A stretch of DNA of 64,000 nucleotides, taken from NCBI GenBank assembly GCA_900239685.1, contig OENT01000241.1, forward strand, positions 1-64,000, in the 5' to 3' direction. Positions 49,840-63,000 of this stretch are shown here, piece by piece. This DNA is from Rotaria macrura (lineage: Eukaryota; Rotifera; Eurotatoria; Philodinida; Philodinidae). Positions within the stretch are counted from its first letter, which is position 1, and each line of letters starts with the position of its first letter. The position numbers and the translations under genes are program-made. The notes below the pieces were generated by a model. It saw only the letters and a program-made list of their open reading frames with translations, did not search any database and was not told the DNA's origin.

Positions 49840-51060
49840 AGGTCGTTCGTTCCGGAGCCCGGATCCGGCTGGAACCCGCGGGAAACGGGACATTTTTCGG
49901 CTTCTTTCTGTTGGTTTCGGTGTATTTCCGGTCGGAAAAAACACCGGAACATGGAAGCAGTATTCCGGGCGGCATTATCCGTACCCAGAACCTGGATATT
50001 CCGGCGACTTCCGAAAACCGGAAATTTCAAGGAAATACTTCGGATCAGTCAGGAACCTACCAGAACTATGGCAAGTTCCGCCAGGATCCAACCGGAAAAT
50101 ACAATAATCCAATAAAGAAGAATCGGAAAACAGTCAGAATCGACCTTATTCCGACCAGATTATTCCTGCTTCGGAAATCACGCCTTTGCTTGAAAAACAA
50201 TCAAATAGAATATTGAATTCTCATTTATATCGTTCCTAGATACGCAAATCATCATTTTATAAACAATAGACCTTTAAATCTCTTTTTTGCGATTTTGTTT
50301 CTAAATCTTTCATTTTAAGGACAATGTCGATGACATGGATAGTTTACCACACTTTCATGGGTTCGCGTGAAAATTTTAGATGTGTTACTTAAAGTGTTAT
50401 TGTTTTCAGTGCATTAATTTGCATTCCAAAGTTCTTTGATAAAAATTTGAAATGATAGGTCATTTAGAGACTTTATAAGAGTCACTTACCTTGATTGACG
50501 ACTCAGGAAAGTCTCAAAATGCTGGTGTTTAACATGTGTGCTGTTCTTACACATATCGTTTTCGGTTTCCCAAAGTCTAAAAATCTGATTTTAAGTCTTC
50601 GGACTTAAAATTCCTATTTTTGTGACAAAAACAATTTTGGAGAGAATTGTATAATGTTTTACTAGAATGCTTTTCGTTCCCAGGGTATCTTCTGGTTTTG
50701 TTTCAGGCTCGTTAAAAAAGAAGTAAAAACTGGCTTCGAAATACGGAGAGCTTTGCTTAGTAAGTCTGAGTATTTAGCGCTGTTTGGGAATCTGCCTGTC
50801 GAGTTTTCGTGAGCTTAGCGGAAACGGTCCGAACTGGACCATATGCGATCTGGGCTTGGAAACGGTGTTTTCCGTCGACGGATCCCGTGTAGGAAACGGA
50901 AACCGTATCCGTGGATACGCTCCAGTGCCCAGATTTGGTGAGAAGTAAGCCGGATCCGAAAGCCGGAACCGATTTCGGAAACCCGCTTCCGGAATTCGTG
51001 GGAATAGCACGGGATCCGGCCGGTTCCCGCCGTACGTCTTGGACCTGGGTATAACTCTGC
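49840..51060. repeat. CCGGATCC / CGGAAAC word islands
   Basis: Two GC-rich blocks (about 49850-50170 and 50770-51058) reiterate GGATCCGG, TTCCGG and CGGAAACCG in both orientations. They share vocabulary with the island at 15830-16620. The second ends in GGACCTGGGTATA, which resembles the CCCAGG terminus of the GGATCCGAT MITE family. The 101-107 codon frames on both strands are artefacts of the words. No complete terminal repeats recognised. Confidence 0.5.
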
Positions 51061-51380
51061 AAATGCTATGTAAATTTTCATAATAGTGTTTCATCATCTT
51101 CTATACGAAAGAGAAGTTCGGCGATTATACTTCCTTCTTCTTAAATAGCCATATTGCGGATATCACTGAACACATTAGTTATTAATTAGATCGATTTCGG
51201 ACAAGTCATCTAAAATTCGATTAGGCAGTACCTGACAATATTTATGAACTGTATCATTGATTTTTGGAATCGCTCTCATCTTTAAGATTGTATTTTCGAA
51301 AGAAGAAATATTCCGTAACTGAATCACGGGGTGGTGTTTGTGAGAGACTTCAAGTATTATGTTGCTTTTAATGTATGAAG

Positions 51381-52374
51381 TCAATTGTTACCATTAGAAA
51401 ATTCACTAAGTCGCCGCTGTACTATCTTCTTAATCCAATAAAAGACAAATGGACTACTCCATATGCGAGAACATAGATACCAAATACCAATCATATATTC
51501 AAATATTAATATTAAAGTGCTCGCTTTCAAAACACTTGTCGTGCATGAATTAGCATATCCGAACACGACGACGTTTTGGAATATCCAAATGTGACCAATG
51601 ACCAGCCAAATAATGCAAAACAAAACCATGCAATGGGCGAAACCAAAGACGCATTTCACTGCATAACCATCTTTTTTTAAATAACGCAGAGCATTGGTAG
51701 AAGCACAACTGCGAAAAATAACATGGAATATCAATTTTCAAAGAAGATCCAATTTCTCGAAGCATTAAATAGATATTGATTATGTTTTTAGTTTCAAAAA
51801 TTATGCCAAGTACTACATTTTTTAGAAGGAGATATCCAGCCACACAATAGCACCTTGCATGGTGCTACTGTTAAAATATTTTCATTTAAATTAGTTTTTT
51901 TGCTCAAGAATTTCAATTATTAGACTTCATTTCAATTTAATTTGCAGAAAATTACACAGAGAAAATAGAGAAACACGCTTACTCGGCAACAACTGCAGTG
52001 ACGTGAATCAAGGTTACGACGATACCACATACACCATGGACAATGAAAAAAATGCATATCTTTCGTTCATGATTACAACTGTTCAGGAAAAGGGCACCGA
52101 TCACAATGGCAACGATGAAAATAGTGAATATGAGTGATAACTGTACATAATAGGAAAGATTTTTCCGTTTCAGCAGAGTATAGTTCGGTGGGCATAGCTT
52201 CCGGATCTCTTGTGTTGCTTTAATTAAAAATGACGAAAAACTGAGCTCGTCCGATCCTATGAGTCCTGCATTACCACTGACGTTCTCGTCTTCCATCATG
52301 AGCACGTTTTCTTCGTCCTGCTCACATTGTTTATACATTATGCACAATAGTTTTGTGTAATTTGATGTTTTCAA
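51381..52374 (-). CDS. TMEM272-like multi-pass membrane protein, 2 exons
   Basis: Minus-strand exons 52374-51983 and 51708-51381, joined by a 274-base GT-AG intron in phase 2; 720 nt, 239 residues. An acidic N-terminus (EQDEENVLMMEDENVSG) precedes four hydrophobic segments: LSLIFTIFIVAIVIGALFL; ICIFFIVHGVCGIVVTLI; CMVLFCIIWLVIGHIWIF; and STLILIFEYMIGIWYLC. The spacing and the IWLVIGHIWIF motif fit the TMEM272-like proteins that are numerous in rotifers and other invertebrates. Function unknown. Open frames within the intron (to 51843) are not used in this model. A further frame (51384-51175) follows the stop and might be an alternative C-terminus, but it is unsupported. Confidence 0.75.
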
Positions 52375-55300
52375 ATGTAAGCGAAAATAAAAATACGTGT
52401 TTGAAAAAGAAGAGAAGCTCTTCTATTGGCTTCTGGCTGACGATAGATTCATGTTAAATTTTGAAAATAAATTTTGGTAGGAGAGGCTCTTTAAAGAAAA
52501 GCTGAAACTAGAAGTAAATCAAATATTGACAGAAAAACAAAACTTTTCTCAACACATGATCGGCAGAAATCATTTTTTTCGAACTTCATGTGTTTCTCCT
52601 CTTATATATGTCACTGCGAGTTTCGCAATGAGAAATCGAAATTCATTTTTCTTTCAACACTACTTTGTCTTCGACTGTTTCTAACATCATTGTCACAAGA
52701 GAATTGCATTATTCTTGTGCTTTTTCTTCAAATGCAGTAATTGTTCGAAGAGACGTGACGCACTACTCATTTGTTAATTACATCATCTTACATGATATTT
52801 CTTCCTCTTCTACTCTTTAATCAACTATTTTTGCGGAAGAAATACATGGATCTTCCAAAAAATATTCGTCACTAATGGTGGTGGTGTGACTCAAACAGTT
52901 TTACACTCAATTTGCTCTTGCCAGCTATCATTATTCAAGATATAAAAAGTTTAGTCGGCTTAGGTGTTTTTGTTTCCAGATGGCACACTGTCCTCATGTA
53001 TCTGGAGAGTGGACACGTCTCCATTAACCAAAAGAAAACTATCCGTAATAGGAACGCGTCTTCGAATGCAAGCAGAATAAGAAAAAAGCCGAAAATATGG
53101 CCGAATTTCGAAGAGAAAGTTTTCTTGTGCGTTACTTCGTTTCTCATATTTCATATCTCGTATGCTCCCTTTCTCGACTCTTGATACAATACTAGGAAAG
53201 CAAGTCAGCACAGTCCCTTTTAAATTTTCCATCATACTCACATAAAATGCCCTAGGTAAAATATCTTTAATACAACTGTCTTTTTTGTATTATTACTTTA
53301 AGTCAAGTCTTCATTGTGACTATTCGCTGCTTAGTTCTCTTCTTTGTATTCTGGTTTTCTTGATTTTACAATATTATAATTTTAATCATTGAGTTAGCTG
53401 CAAAACACACCTGGCATACATATGAATTAGTTTCATCCTGTTATAGCCTGGCCAATTCATGCATTTTTAATGCTGCTTGTATGACAGTCGTGACACATCC
53501 AAATAGATCAGAGCCTACAATCAGGCCTGGTACAAGACCAGCCCGTATTAGGTACCATGAATGTTACGCAATATTACATTTGTAGGAGTCAACTTGAGAA
53601 ATAGAATAACGTTAATAAATTGACTTTGTTGCTGTCGAAATTCGCTCACCAATAGATTCTTTTCCAGATACTAGCGGTGTAATAGAACATCAGTTTCATA
53701 TTACAAATTTTTCCTTAACAGATAGACGATCCACCGGTAATCCGGAATAATTAGGTGATATACATTGCCTTAGCAATGGCGTAAATGTTAATGATCGTCG
53801 ATTGTAAATTTTCACTCTACTATTATATTATTCCTTTATATTCCATCTGTTTTGTTTGGACTCTCCTTCGTTCATTTCATCATTTGTTTTTGTTTTTTAA
53901 TTTTTAACTACGTGGCTAAATCCGCCTACTAATATCTTCTCAAACTAATGTCAATTCTTAAACAAGAGCTTAAATAAATATTATGAATTAGAGTAGCTAA
54001 CTCTTCTTAAATATGAGAACTACCTTAAATGATAGAAAAATCACTGTTAAACAATTCATGTTTCAACAAACCTGAAATTAAAATTAATATTTTTATGTCA
54101 AAATATGGCTAATTAGCCAAACTTTGGTGTGAACATTTTATAGGACTAGAAGTAACATTGTTTCTTGAATATTAAAAATCCTAAAGCGTCTTCCGAAATC
54201 CTCAGGATCCGCTTGGTTTTCTATAAAGCATTTTGAATGAGTAGCTATGGGAAATGATACAACTCAACAGGAGACTATTCCGAAAAATTTTTATAATGCA
54301 ACATAACATAACATCTACTTCTTTTAATTGCAAGAGGTGGGGGGGGACAGAGTAGTTAACATTATTCATGTGAGAAACAGAAGCAAACAATCGGCTTGGT
54401 TTAGCGTGTCAGTGAGATCATACAAGGTCATAGATTGATACTTGATTTTCAATCTGGTTCCCATTCCCAAGTCAGAATGAAAAGAAGTAGTCAGTTGACT
54501 GCTCTGGAATTCATTCTTTATAGTGCATTGAAGCTGATAAGTAAAATTATACAACATCTTCGATGAAACTAAGAATACAGAAGACATTTTATTTGAATGC
54601 CAAACAAACAGTATCTGCATTCTATTCGTTGTCGATAAGCTTTCATGGTTCTAAGACTTCAATAACTTTTGAGAATCCACCGGAACGATGAAGAGTATTT
54701 TCCAATAAAATTCAAACGACTAGTACAAAATCGATTTTATTATATTCACTATTGTAAAAAATATCACTACGGTCAGTCATTTTATCTGAAACAAAAATGT
54801 TTTAGATATAGACGATTGAAAACATGCTGAAAGCCGTCGAGTTTTATTAAACTTATCCGTCTGGATAGTGGAATATTGTGATGATGGATGCGTTATCCTA
54901 ATAGAGAATACATCTGAAATCTTCTTTAGTTTATTCTCCAAACTAACAAGTTTGCCTTCAGTGAACGAAACGAAATCGCATAGCATTTTATGAAAAATTT
55001 AGTATGCACTATACAATTTGTGCCGCATCCCATTCCTGTGAAAGTTTGTATAACTAATTTGCTGATAAAATAAAAAAAGAGAAATGTCACAAATCATATG
55101 ATTCTCACTAAATTATTCATCGATTTGTGTTATTCATTCTGTTTCCCTGGATATCCGTATTATCAGTCTCGAACATTTCTGCACATGTAGCATTCCTTTG
55201 CTCACAGTAGTAATTTACAAGGTCATGCAGCATTATTATATACCCAGGTGAATGAATCCCATACCGAATCCGATCGGATCCGATGAAATCTTATGGGAAT

Positions 55301-56970
55301 CCGGGTTGTGGAAACAGTAACGGATCCGACGGAAGAAACCTATTTTCTTATTTGAGTACGAATTAGCATTTAAATCCAACAGTAGAGGCCTGTCTGATCA
55401 CACGATGAAATCCAATCGGATTCCGATAGTAGGATTCGATAAAATCCAACACTAGGGATCCGAATCAGGAATCGCAACCAGGAATCCGATGGAATTTCGT
55501 CGGATAAGAGAAACTCCGATAGAAACATGATTGGATGCCAGTCGGATCCGATCGGATCCAATGTTCGGAATGATTCTCCTGGTTAGTAGATGAGCCCTTA
55601 TTCTATAATATCTGTTTTAAAACTAAAATAAAATTCGAAAGTATATATTATTTAACCAAACAATGACTCATGGAAGTTTGATACTATACCTAGATGAGAA
55701 ATTCGTTGATTTTTTTCAATTTAATTCTACTAATCATCGAATTCACAGATATGCAGAACTCCGGAGTAAATGGTTAAGCACTTCCAAAAATTATACGTCG
55801 GATATTTCAACATCCTTGTCCAATGACTCTAATAGTAGCCATACTTCATGTAAACACAGTGGATGAGTATGCCTCAGTTGTTCAAAATGTCTTATAAAAC
55901 TTTCTGAATCGTAGGTAGTCTCCTAATACTAATTAGCACAAACGAACGGCTTTATCGATAGTTAAACTAAAGATCTTAGCCATTGTCATGATAAATCGTT
56001 CAATTGTAATTCTCTCCAACTAAGTTCTTGCTTATTTGACAAAAGATCGAGTATTTAATTTTACACAAGTCTCTAATCTGACGAATTTTGCGACATTCAT
56101 GAAGGTCAATTAATGATGATCCTCTGAATATTTTCATGGTCATCTTCTTCATGTTCATAACTAACCATCGTATTCCAATTTTCTAGAATTAGTTAAATCT
56201 AACAGAAGAATTTTAGTCTCTAGGAAAAGAATCGCAACTAGTTTAATTCAGCATCTTCAGAGTTCGCATTTTTTAAAATGTAACCGAAAACAACAAGTGC
56301 ATCAGATTCAGAGACAAAATGGAATGTAGTCCTATTTTCTCCAGTTGAATGGGACAAATTTAAGGTTCTATTCTGTTTGTGTGGTATAATTGAAAAGCAG
56401 TTTTTCAATATGAACTTTGATTTAATCCAGCTTTAGGCTGTACAAAGAAAAAGAAGCAAATTGAAGCAACTGACTACATAGGATTACATCGACTCGGTAC
56501 TTATCTGCTTATGTGTTTTTTTCATCAATAGTTTTGTGTTCGTGCTAAGTAGAAAGAGATTTTTTCTAGAGAAACATGTAAATCGATAAAATTCAAACTA
56601 TTACAATACTATTAACCTAAGCTTATGTAGGAAAACAAATGGTGACTTTTGTTGAGAAGTCCCATTGTATGTCTTGAATTTGAAAATAAGAGACATTTCG
56701 TCAATTTCTTGAATGAAGGCTTTTGTTTTGAAGCTCTGATCTTAAAATTTAATTGAACTGGTCAGGGTTCAATCAATTTTTCCCTAAATATATATCATGA
56801 AAATCATCTTATTCGAAATTCTTAAATTTTTTTGTATGTCAATTTTGTATGAACGATATTTTTGTCGAATGTTACAATAACAAGGTCATCGACGTGGAAC
56901 AATTTTTTCTGTAACTTATCATTGCTAATCCCATAAAGGGCATTAACTTTATTTTAGTCATTTATATATA
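52375..56970. other. Intergenic with one GGATCCGAT element
   Basis: No convincing gene. MITE copy C lies at 55243-55583. A GGCCTGG/CCAGGC word patch is at 53440-53560 and a G-run of 8 near 54340. A plus-strand frame at 55663-55866 (67 codons) has protein-like composition but no recognisable motif. Confidence 0.4.
55243..55583. mobile_element. GGATCCGAT-word MITE, copy C
   Basis: Left end after TA: CCCAGGTGAATGAATCCC. Right end read inward from TA (55584-55585): ACCAGGAGAATCATTCC. The interior is dominated by GATCGGATCCGAT, GAATCCGATGG and CGGATTCCGAT words. It is 341 bases long and the most regular of the three copies (8873, 40081, 55243). Confidence 0.75.
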
Positions 56971-58643
56971 CAGTGGCCATCAATATTATTCACCCATCTA
57001 TGTGACCTAAGATTGTTAGATTTATTTATACAGTTCAATAAACAATATAAGGTTCTAGCTGCTGTTATTCTATAGCTTATAGTATCTCATCACCATTTAT
57101 ATCTTTCACTATTTTTATTCTTTCACATAGAAGTTTTATTTAACAAAATACTATTATCTGACTACTTTTCAATGCATCAAAATTATTCACCCACCTCCAG
57201 AAAATACCATCTCTATTTTATAGAAACCCACGAAATCAGTGGAAAAGCATAAGAATATACTAGAACATTCTAAAATATACTAGTAAATATACTAATAGTG
57301 GATAAATAGCTTTGCGCCACGATTGAAATTGGTAATTTTTCATTATGGCGCCAAAGAAGAAGGAACATAGTGAAGACCTCAGAACTCTTGTTATCAAGCA
57401 TTTCTTAAACGGTGATTCACAACGAGAAATAGCCAAGAAGACTTTATTAAGTCGAGAAAGAGTACGATCAATGATAAAAAAGTATAAAAGTACAAAATGT
57501 ATCGGTAACCTGTTTGGGCGTGGTCGTAAACAGAAGACTACAGCTACGACAGATCGGTTCATACAACGAAAATTAAAATGCGATCGACGAAAATCAGCAC
57601 GTAGCGTTACAGTTGAGCTCGAAAAAGAATTAGGAATATTAATTAGTGAGTCAACTGTTCAACGTCGAGCATATGAAGTTGGATTGTTTGGTCGAGTCGC
57701 TCGCAAGAAACCTTATGACAATAAAGTCAATCGTATCAAACACCTCCATTATGCAAGAGAAATGCTGGCAAAATCATTGTGTTCTTGGGACACTGTCGTT
57801 TGGTCAGATGAGTCGAAATTTAACCTTTTCGGCTCAGATGGCAAAGTGATGGTATGGAGAACCCCGAAGGAAGAATTCGATCCAAAGTGTATCATTCCAA
57901 CAGTGAAGCATAGTGGTGGTTCTGTGATGGTATGGGGTTGTTTTACGAAGTCAGGAATGGGAAAGCTATTCGTTTTGGATCGCACTTTGAATCGTTTTTA
58001 TTACCAGCAAATATTAGAAGAGAATCTGTTACCATCAGTGAGTATGCTGGGACTTGGGAATAATTTCTCATTTATGCACGACAACGATCCTAAGCACACA
58101 TCGGCTCACTTCGAGGATTGGCTGAAGAAAAGTGGAATAAAGGTTTTACAATGGCCGTCTTCTTCGCCTAACCTGAATTCCATCGAAGATCTCTGGGATG
58201 TATTAGAAGATCGAATGAAAAAACATCATCCGAAAAATAAAGAAGAATTGGCATTGCGGCTCGTGGAAGAATGGAATAAAATTGACTGATATGTGTTACA
58301 AAAGTTGGTTGGTTCTGTCCCAAGTAGACTGAATGAGTGTATCAAGATGAAAGGATACCCGACTCGTTACTAGAGTGTTCAAAAAGTTGTTTTCTGTAGG
58401 AGAAAAAGATACTTTTTTGAAAGTGGGTGAATAATTTTGATACATTGAAAAGTAGTCAGATAATAGTATTTTGTTAAATAAAACTTCTATGTGAAAGAAT
58501 AAAAATAGTGAAAGATATAAATGGTGATGAGATACTATAAGCTATAGAATAACAGCAGCTAGAACCTTATATTGTTTATTGAACTGTATAAATAAATCTA
58601 ACAATCTTAGGTCACATAGATGGGTGAATAATATTGACGGCCA

Positions 58644-58646
<3 letters not shown>
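56971..58646. mobile_element. Complete Tc1/mariner transposon with about 225-base inverted repeats
   Basis: The element begins CAGTGGCCATCAATATTATT after TA and ends with the inverse, GGCCACTG, before TA. The inverted repeats are about 225 bases (56971 to about 57198 and about 58422 to 58646) and near-identical, differing at only a few positions. Each repeat carries the motif TTATTCACCCA twice, at its outer and inner end, the typical IR/DR layout with two transposase-binding sites. The right flank is a TA microsatellite (58647-58677). Arm identity and a nearly open transposase indicate recent activity. Confidence 0.95.
57345..58373 (+). pseudogene. Tc1-type transposase with one premature TGA
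   Basis: ATG at 57345 lies between the inverted repeats. The N-terminus holds paired helix-turn-helix DNA-binding units (LNGDSQREIAKKTLLSRERV; a GRGRKQ linker of the GRPR type at about residues 60-65; then ARSVTVELEKELGILISEST). The catalytic DDE domain shows WSDESKF (first Asp), HDNDPKHTS (second Asp) and SIEDLWDVLE (Glu), with exactly 34 residues between the second Asp and the Glu: DD34E. A TGA at 58287-58289 ends the frame after 314 residues. The same frame continues to a TAG at 58371-58373 with the expected family C-terminus (LQKLVGSVPSRL, GYPTRY). So one nonsense change removes about 27 residues. The catalytic core is complete, but the truncated C-terminus probably impairs the enzyme. 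Confidence 0.92.

Positions 58647-58677
<31 letters not shown>
58647..58677. repeat. (TA)n microsatellite
   Basis: An uninterrupted run of about 15 TA units directly adjoins the right end of the Tc1 element. Either the transposon landed in a TA tract (TATATA also precedes its left end) or the tract expanded after insertion. Confidence 0.9.
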
Positions 58678-58679
<2 letters not shown>

Positions 58680-60053
58680 ACGTATCTAAAGATTGATTTT
58701 TTGTAGCTATTTATTGTTATCAGTGAACGCAGTGTCCTTTTCTTATCGATGAAATACAATAAATATTTTATATTTTACATCTTACATAATTTTTCGTTCA
58801 TTCGACCTATTTCTTCATTCGACATTTTTTATTTTGATCTTTTCTCGTTCGGCGATTTCAGTACAACCACTCAGATTACTATCATAAACGATCGTATACG
58901 ATCATAGTTGTGCATGGAAATCGTTTGCGTTCGCCGCATGCAACTACCGTGTTTTACTGAATTTGACCGAACATGTGAGTTTTCGATTCTGCTGTTTCAT
59001 TTTGAAATATTCGTATAATCATGTTTTTTTGATAACGATTACCAATAATACGTACAGTACTTCTTTTTCAGTAAATAACTAGCATAAATTTACTATACGC
59101 GTGATAATAAAAGTTGTATTTATTTGAAAAGAGAATCGTTTCACTGAGTTTTTACGAGAAGACTTCAAGTATCATATGGGTGATCATATTTGACGAAGTC
59201 GTTAAAATTCTCTGTCTAATTTTTGTTAGTAGGATTAGTAAAAAATAGTCGTTCGTATTTTTTCTTGGTCTAATTTTGCAATTAGCTTAATGTGTATTAT
59301 AGACATTTTCTGTGTTGAGTTGCAGTTTTCTGCTTTGGCAGACTTACTAAGCTACTGTAGCAAAAGATATATTTTACTATTCAAAATCATCGAAACGAAG
59401 TCAGAAGAATGATCGAACGAAAACTGATTAATTCAGAACTAGCCTAAGCTAGAAGTAAGATTTGAGTGGTAATATGACACACATTTATGCTCATGGGTAC
59501 TATTAGAATATTTATGGATTCGAGTTACAGTAAAACAGCAAAGGTAAGCATAATCTGGCAATGTCTGTTTGGAAGCATGCGTGTAATGGTGTGAAAGTTT
59601 TAGAAATCAGTTTATGGCAAATTTAAATTGGTTAAATTATTGCAGTGTATGCGTTTCGGAAAGCATCGAGCAATAGGAAAATGTTTGAAGAGAGAATAAA
59701 GTCATCGATCTATTTGTTTTTCAATGCCTCTTTCCTTTATATAACCCTCGATTATATAATTGTTCTAGGACATTTGTATTATTCAAGAAGAAAATAAGAG
59801 AACAACGATTATACTGCATTATCTATGTCCACTTCACTCTTTTATTTCTCTCTATACTAATGGTCCTTATCAGCCGGAAAGACAAGAGTATACAATAAAT
59901 CTGCAGTACTCCTGTCAATATCGCATCTCGCAAAACTCAGTGTTTTATTTCAAGTACATTTGATGTTAGTGCTGCTTGGTTAAAATTGACATTACACATT
60001 ATACTAATAAATCCAATATCATATCAACATCAATTTTCGGTCAGAAGGAGACA
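58678..60053. other. Upstream region of the aminopeptidase gene
   Basis: AT-rich, no coding frame. CGATCGTATACGATCATAG at about 58890 is a small imperfect palindrome. TATATAAC-type sequences near 59738 may belong to a promoter, but I cannot assign one firmly. Confidence 0.35.
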
Positions 60054-63000
60054 ATGATCAAGTCAAATACATATCGTATACATAAGACGCCATTCTGGCT
60101 TCTTTTATGTTTGATTGTAGTGATTATCATTGTATTAACTGCGCTGACCATCTATTTTGGTATTGTTTCACGAAAGAAAACAGGCGTTTCCTTGGAAACA
60201 ACAACATCATCATCATCAACTATTCCCGATCATAATGAAACAACAACCACAGTTCCTCCTTCTCCACCTATAGAACGAATACCAATGAATTTGAAACCAG
60301 AATCGTATGAGTGGACTATCATACCTAGCGTGATGAATGAAATATTCATAGGTAAACATTTTTTCACAATAGAATATGACTATTATACATACATGCACAT
60401 ACTGTTTATTAATGAATATAGGTGATCTTTATTATACATTTACATGTCTGGAACCAACAAATAAATTAATTCTTCATATGTTAGACTTGAATATAAATGA
60501 TTCAACAATAGCCATTGTTGATTCATCATCTAGCTCGAAACCCATCTTTGATTCTTGGTCCTATGATGATTATAATCAGTTCATGATAATCCTTTTCTCG
60601 TCCAATTTTCAATCACAAACCAGTTACACGCTTCATATTGTTTATTGGGCTACCATCGAGCGTGATCTTGAAGGTTTCTACTTGAGCGACTACGTTGATA
60701 CCAATGGAAACAGTCGAACATTTCTAACCTCTCAAATGGAGCCAACCTATGCTCGAAGTACTTTGCCATGTATTGATGAACCAGATCGTAAAGCTGTATT
60801 TCATATGACTGTTAAACATGATCCTTCGTATGTTGTATGGACCAACGCAGAATTAGAAAACTCAGATATATCTAGTGATGGACAAATTAATTCTCATTTT
60901 GTTCCAACATTAAATATGTCGACATATCTGTTGGCTTTGATTGTCGCACCTAAGGCAGATTTTGATTGTCTACCCTATCGTTTTATCAATTCAAAGAATA
61001 TTAAATCAAGAATATGCGGACGTGTTCAAATCTTACCACAGATGACGTATGCTGATGAAGTAGCATTCAAAGCACTGGAGTTTTTCAATCAGTATTTCAA
61101 TATTGATTATGCATTACCGAAGATTGAACACTTTGCCGTACCTGATTTTGAAGGTGGTGCCATGGAAAATTATGGCAAGTATCTGTATTTCATATGAAAT
61201 ACAAAATAAATTGAAATATAATTAAAAATCAATCCATATCTGATCTTAGGTTTATTGATTTACACTGAGTCGGGTTTGATTTTTGACAAGACCATAGATT
61301 CTACTTCACAGCAACAATGGGTGGCTCTCATCATAGCTCATGAAGTATCACATCAATGGTTTGGTAATTTAGTGTCACCTGCCTCATGGGGAGAATTGTA
61401 AGTCATGTATTTTTTTCAATAATTATTTGTTTGTTAGCCATTATATGTATACGTACTATCTACATAGGTGGCTTAAGGAAGGTTTCGCTAACTATATGGA
61501 AACATTAGCATCTGATTATATTGAACCGTCATGGAGACAAGACGAACTGTTTGTTATTGAAAAAGTTTTTTCGTTCATGACAGCTGATTCATTGCCAACA
61601 TCAAGACCACTTAGTATTAATATAACAAATATTGCTGATATATTTCTCATGTATGATAGAATAACTTATGACAAAGGTTCATCAGTCATTCGAATGATGG
61701 CCATGTTTTTGGGTCAAGAAACTTTTCAACGAGGTATTCGAAATTATCTTAAAAGTTTGAGTTATAGTTCAGCAACACAACAAGATCTTTGGCGATATTT
61801 AACTGAAGCGACAAATAATTCAATCGATGTCGGACGTATTATGACTGGATGGACACAACAAAGAGGCTATCCAGTCGTTGAAGTTAATCGTATATACACG
61901 AAAATCGATAGAAGCCTGCGGCAACAAAGAGTCAATGGGGAATTAGTCATTACTCAAAAACCATTTAGTCTCTTTCCGTCAGATATAAAACAAGAAACAT
62001 GGTGGATTCCATTCAAATATTTCGATCGAAAATCATTAGAAGTATTGTAGTAGACAAACTTTGACATACTATTTCACGTTTTTTCCTTATAGTTATTGAA
62101 TGACAATCCATTTGAATGGTTGAACAACGCATCGACACGTTTACCAACAACAACTGCTGATACAGATTGGATCATAGCAAATCCGGATTATTTAGGTACT
62201 TATCGTGTGAAATATGATACGAAGAATTTTAATCTTATCCTCAATCAACTTCAAACAGATCATGTACGAGTTCCAGTTATTAATCGAGGTGCTCTCATTG
62301 ATGATACATTCGCTATATCACGTACGTTTTTAATTAATGCGACTGATGCATACAGATTAATTAGTTATCTTAAAAATGAACGTGATTTTGTTCCATGGAC
62401 AGCAGCATTTTCTGCGATGAATCAACAAGAATATATACTGGGTGATAACGAAATCTTTCCTGACGTACAACGTTATTTTCTCAGTTTGGTTCTACCATTG
62501 TACAAAAGTGTAGATTGGATAACGATCAATCAATCAGCTGATTGGCGTCGTGCATTACTTCAACCGGATGTTTTACGTTCTACTTGTTCGTATGGTTATC
62601 GTGAATGTATCGATACACTTCGAAGTATGTTTCGTCGATGGTATTTAAATCCGTCTAAAAATAATATACCAGGTAGTTTACGTTCGCTTGTCTATTGTAC
62701 TGCGATTAGTCAAGGTTCACAGGAAGAATTTCAGTTCTTATGGAATCGCCTAGAAGAAGAACAAGAAGCCATAGAAACATCGAATCTATTGGATGGTTTG
62801 TCTTGTACAAAAGATCGTTCACGTACCATTTGGTTTCTTGATCAACTTTTAAAAAATGGATCTGTGATTCGTGAACAAGATGCGCCCTATTCCATACGTA
62901 AGGTGGCATATTCACGAGATAGTTATCAAATAGTTTGGGTATGGATCCAAGAAAATTGGTCAAAATTATTTGCAAAATGGGGAAGAACCGATTCTGGTTT

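Noticed and set aside
49776..51097. Frames of 84-107 codons on both strands
   Set aside because: Same reason: GC-rich word islands with simultaneous frames on both strands and repetitive peptide composition.
51550..51843. 97-codon frame overlapping the TMEM272-like gene
   Set aside because: It lies mostly in the intron and in the wrong frame of exon 2; the two-exon model gives consistent phase and the expected family helices without it.
52912..53241. Overlapping frames of 70-93 codons on both strands
   Set aside because: Mutually overlapping, without family features.
58287..58289. TGA in the transposase read as a recoded codon
   Set aside because: No recoding signal is visible and other genes here use TGA as a normal stop; a simple nonsense mutation is the economical reading.
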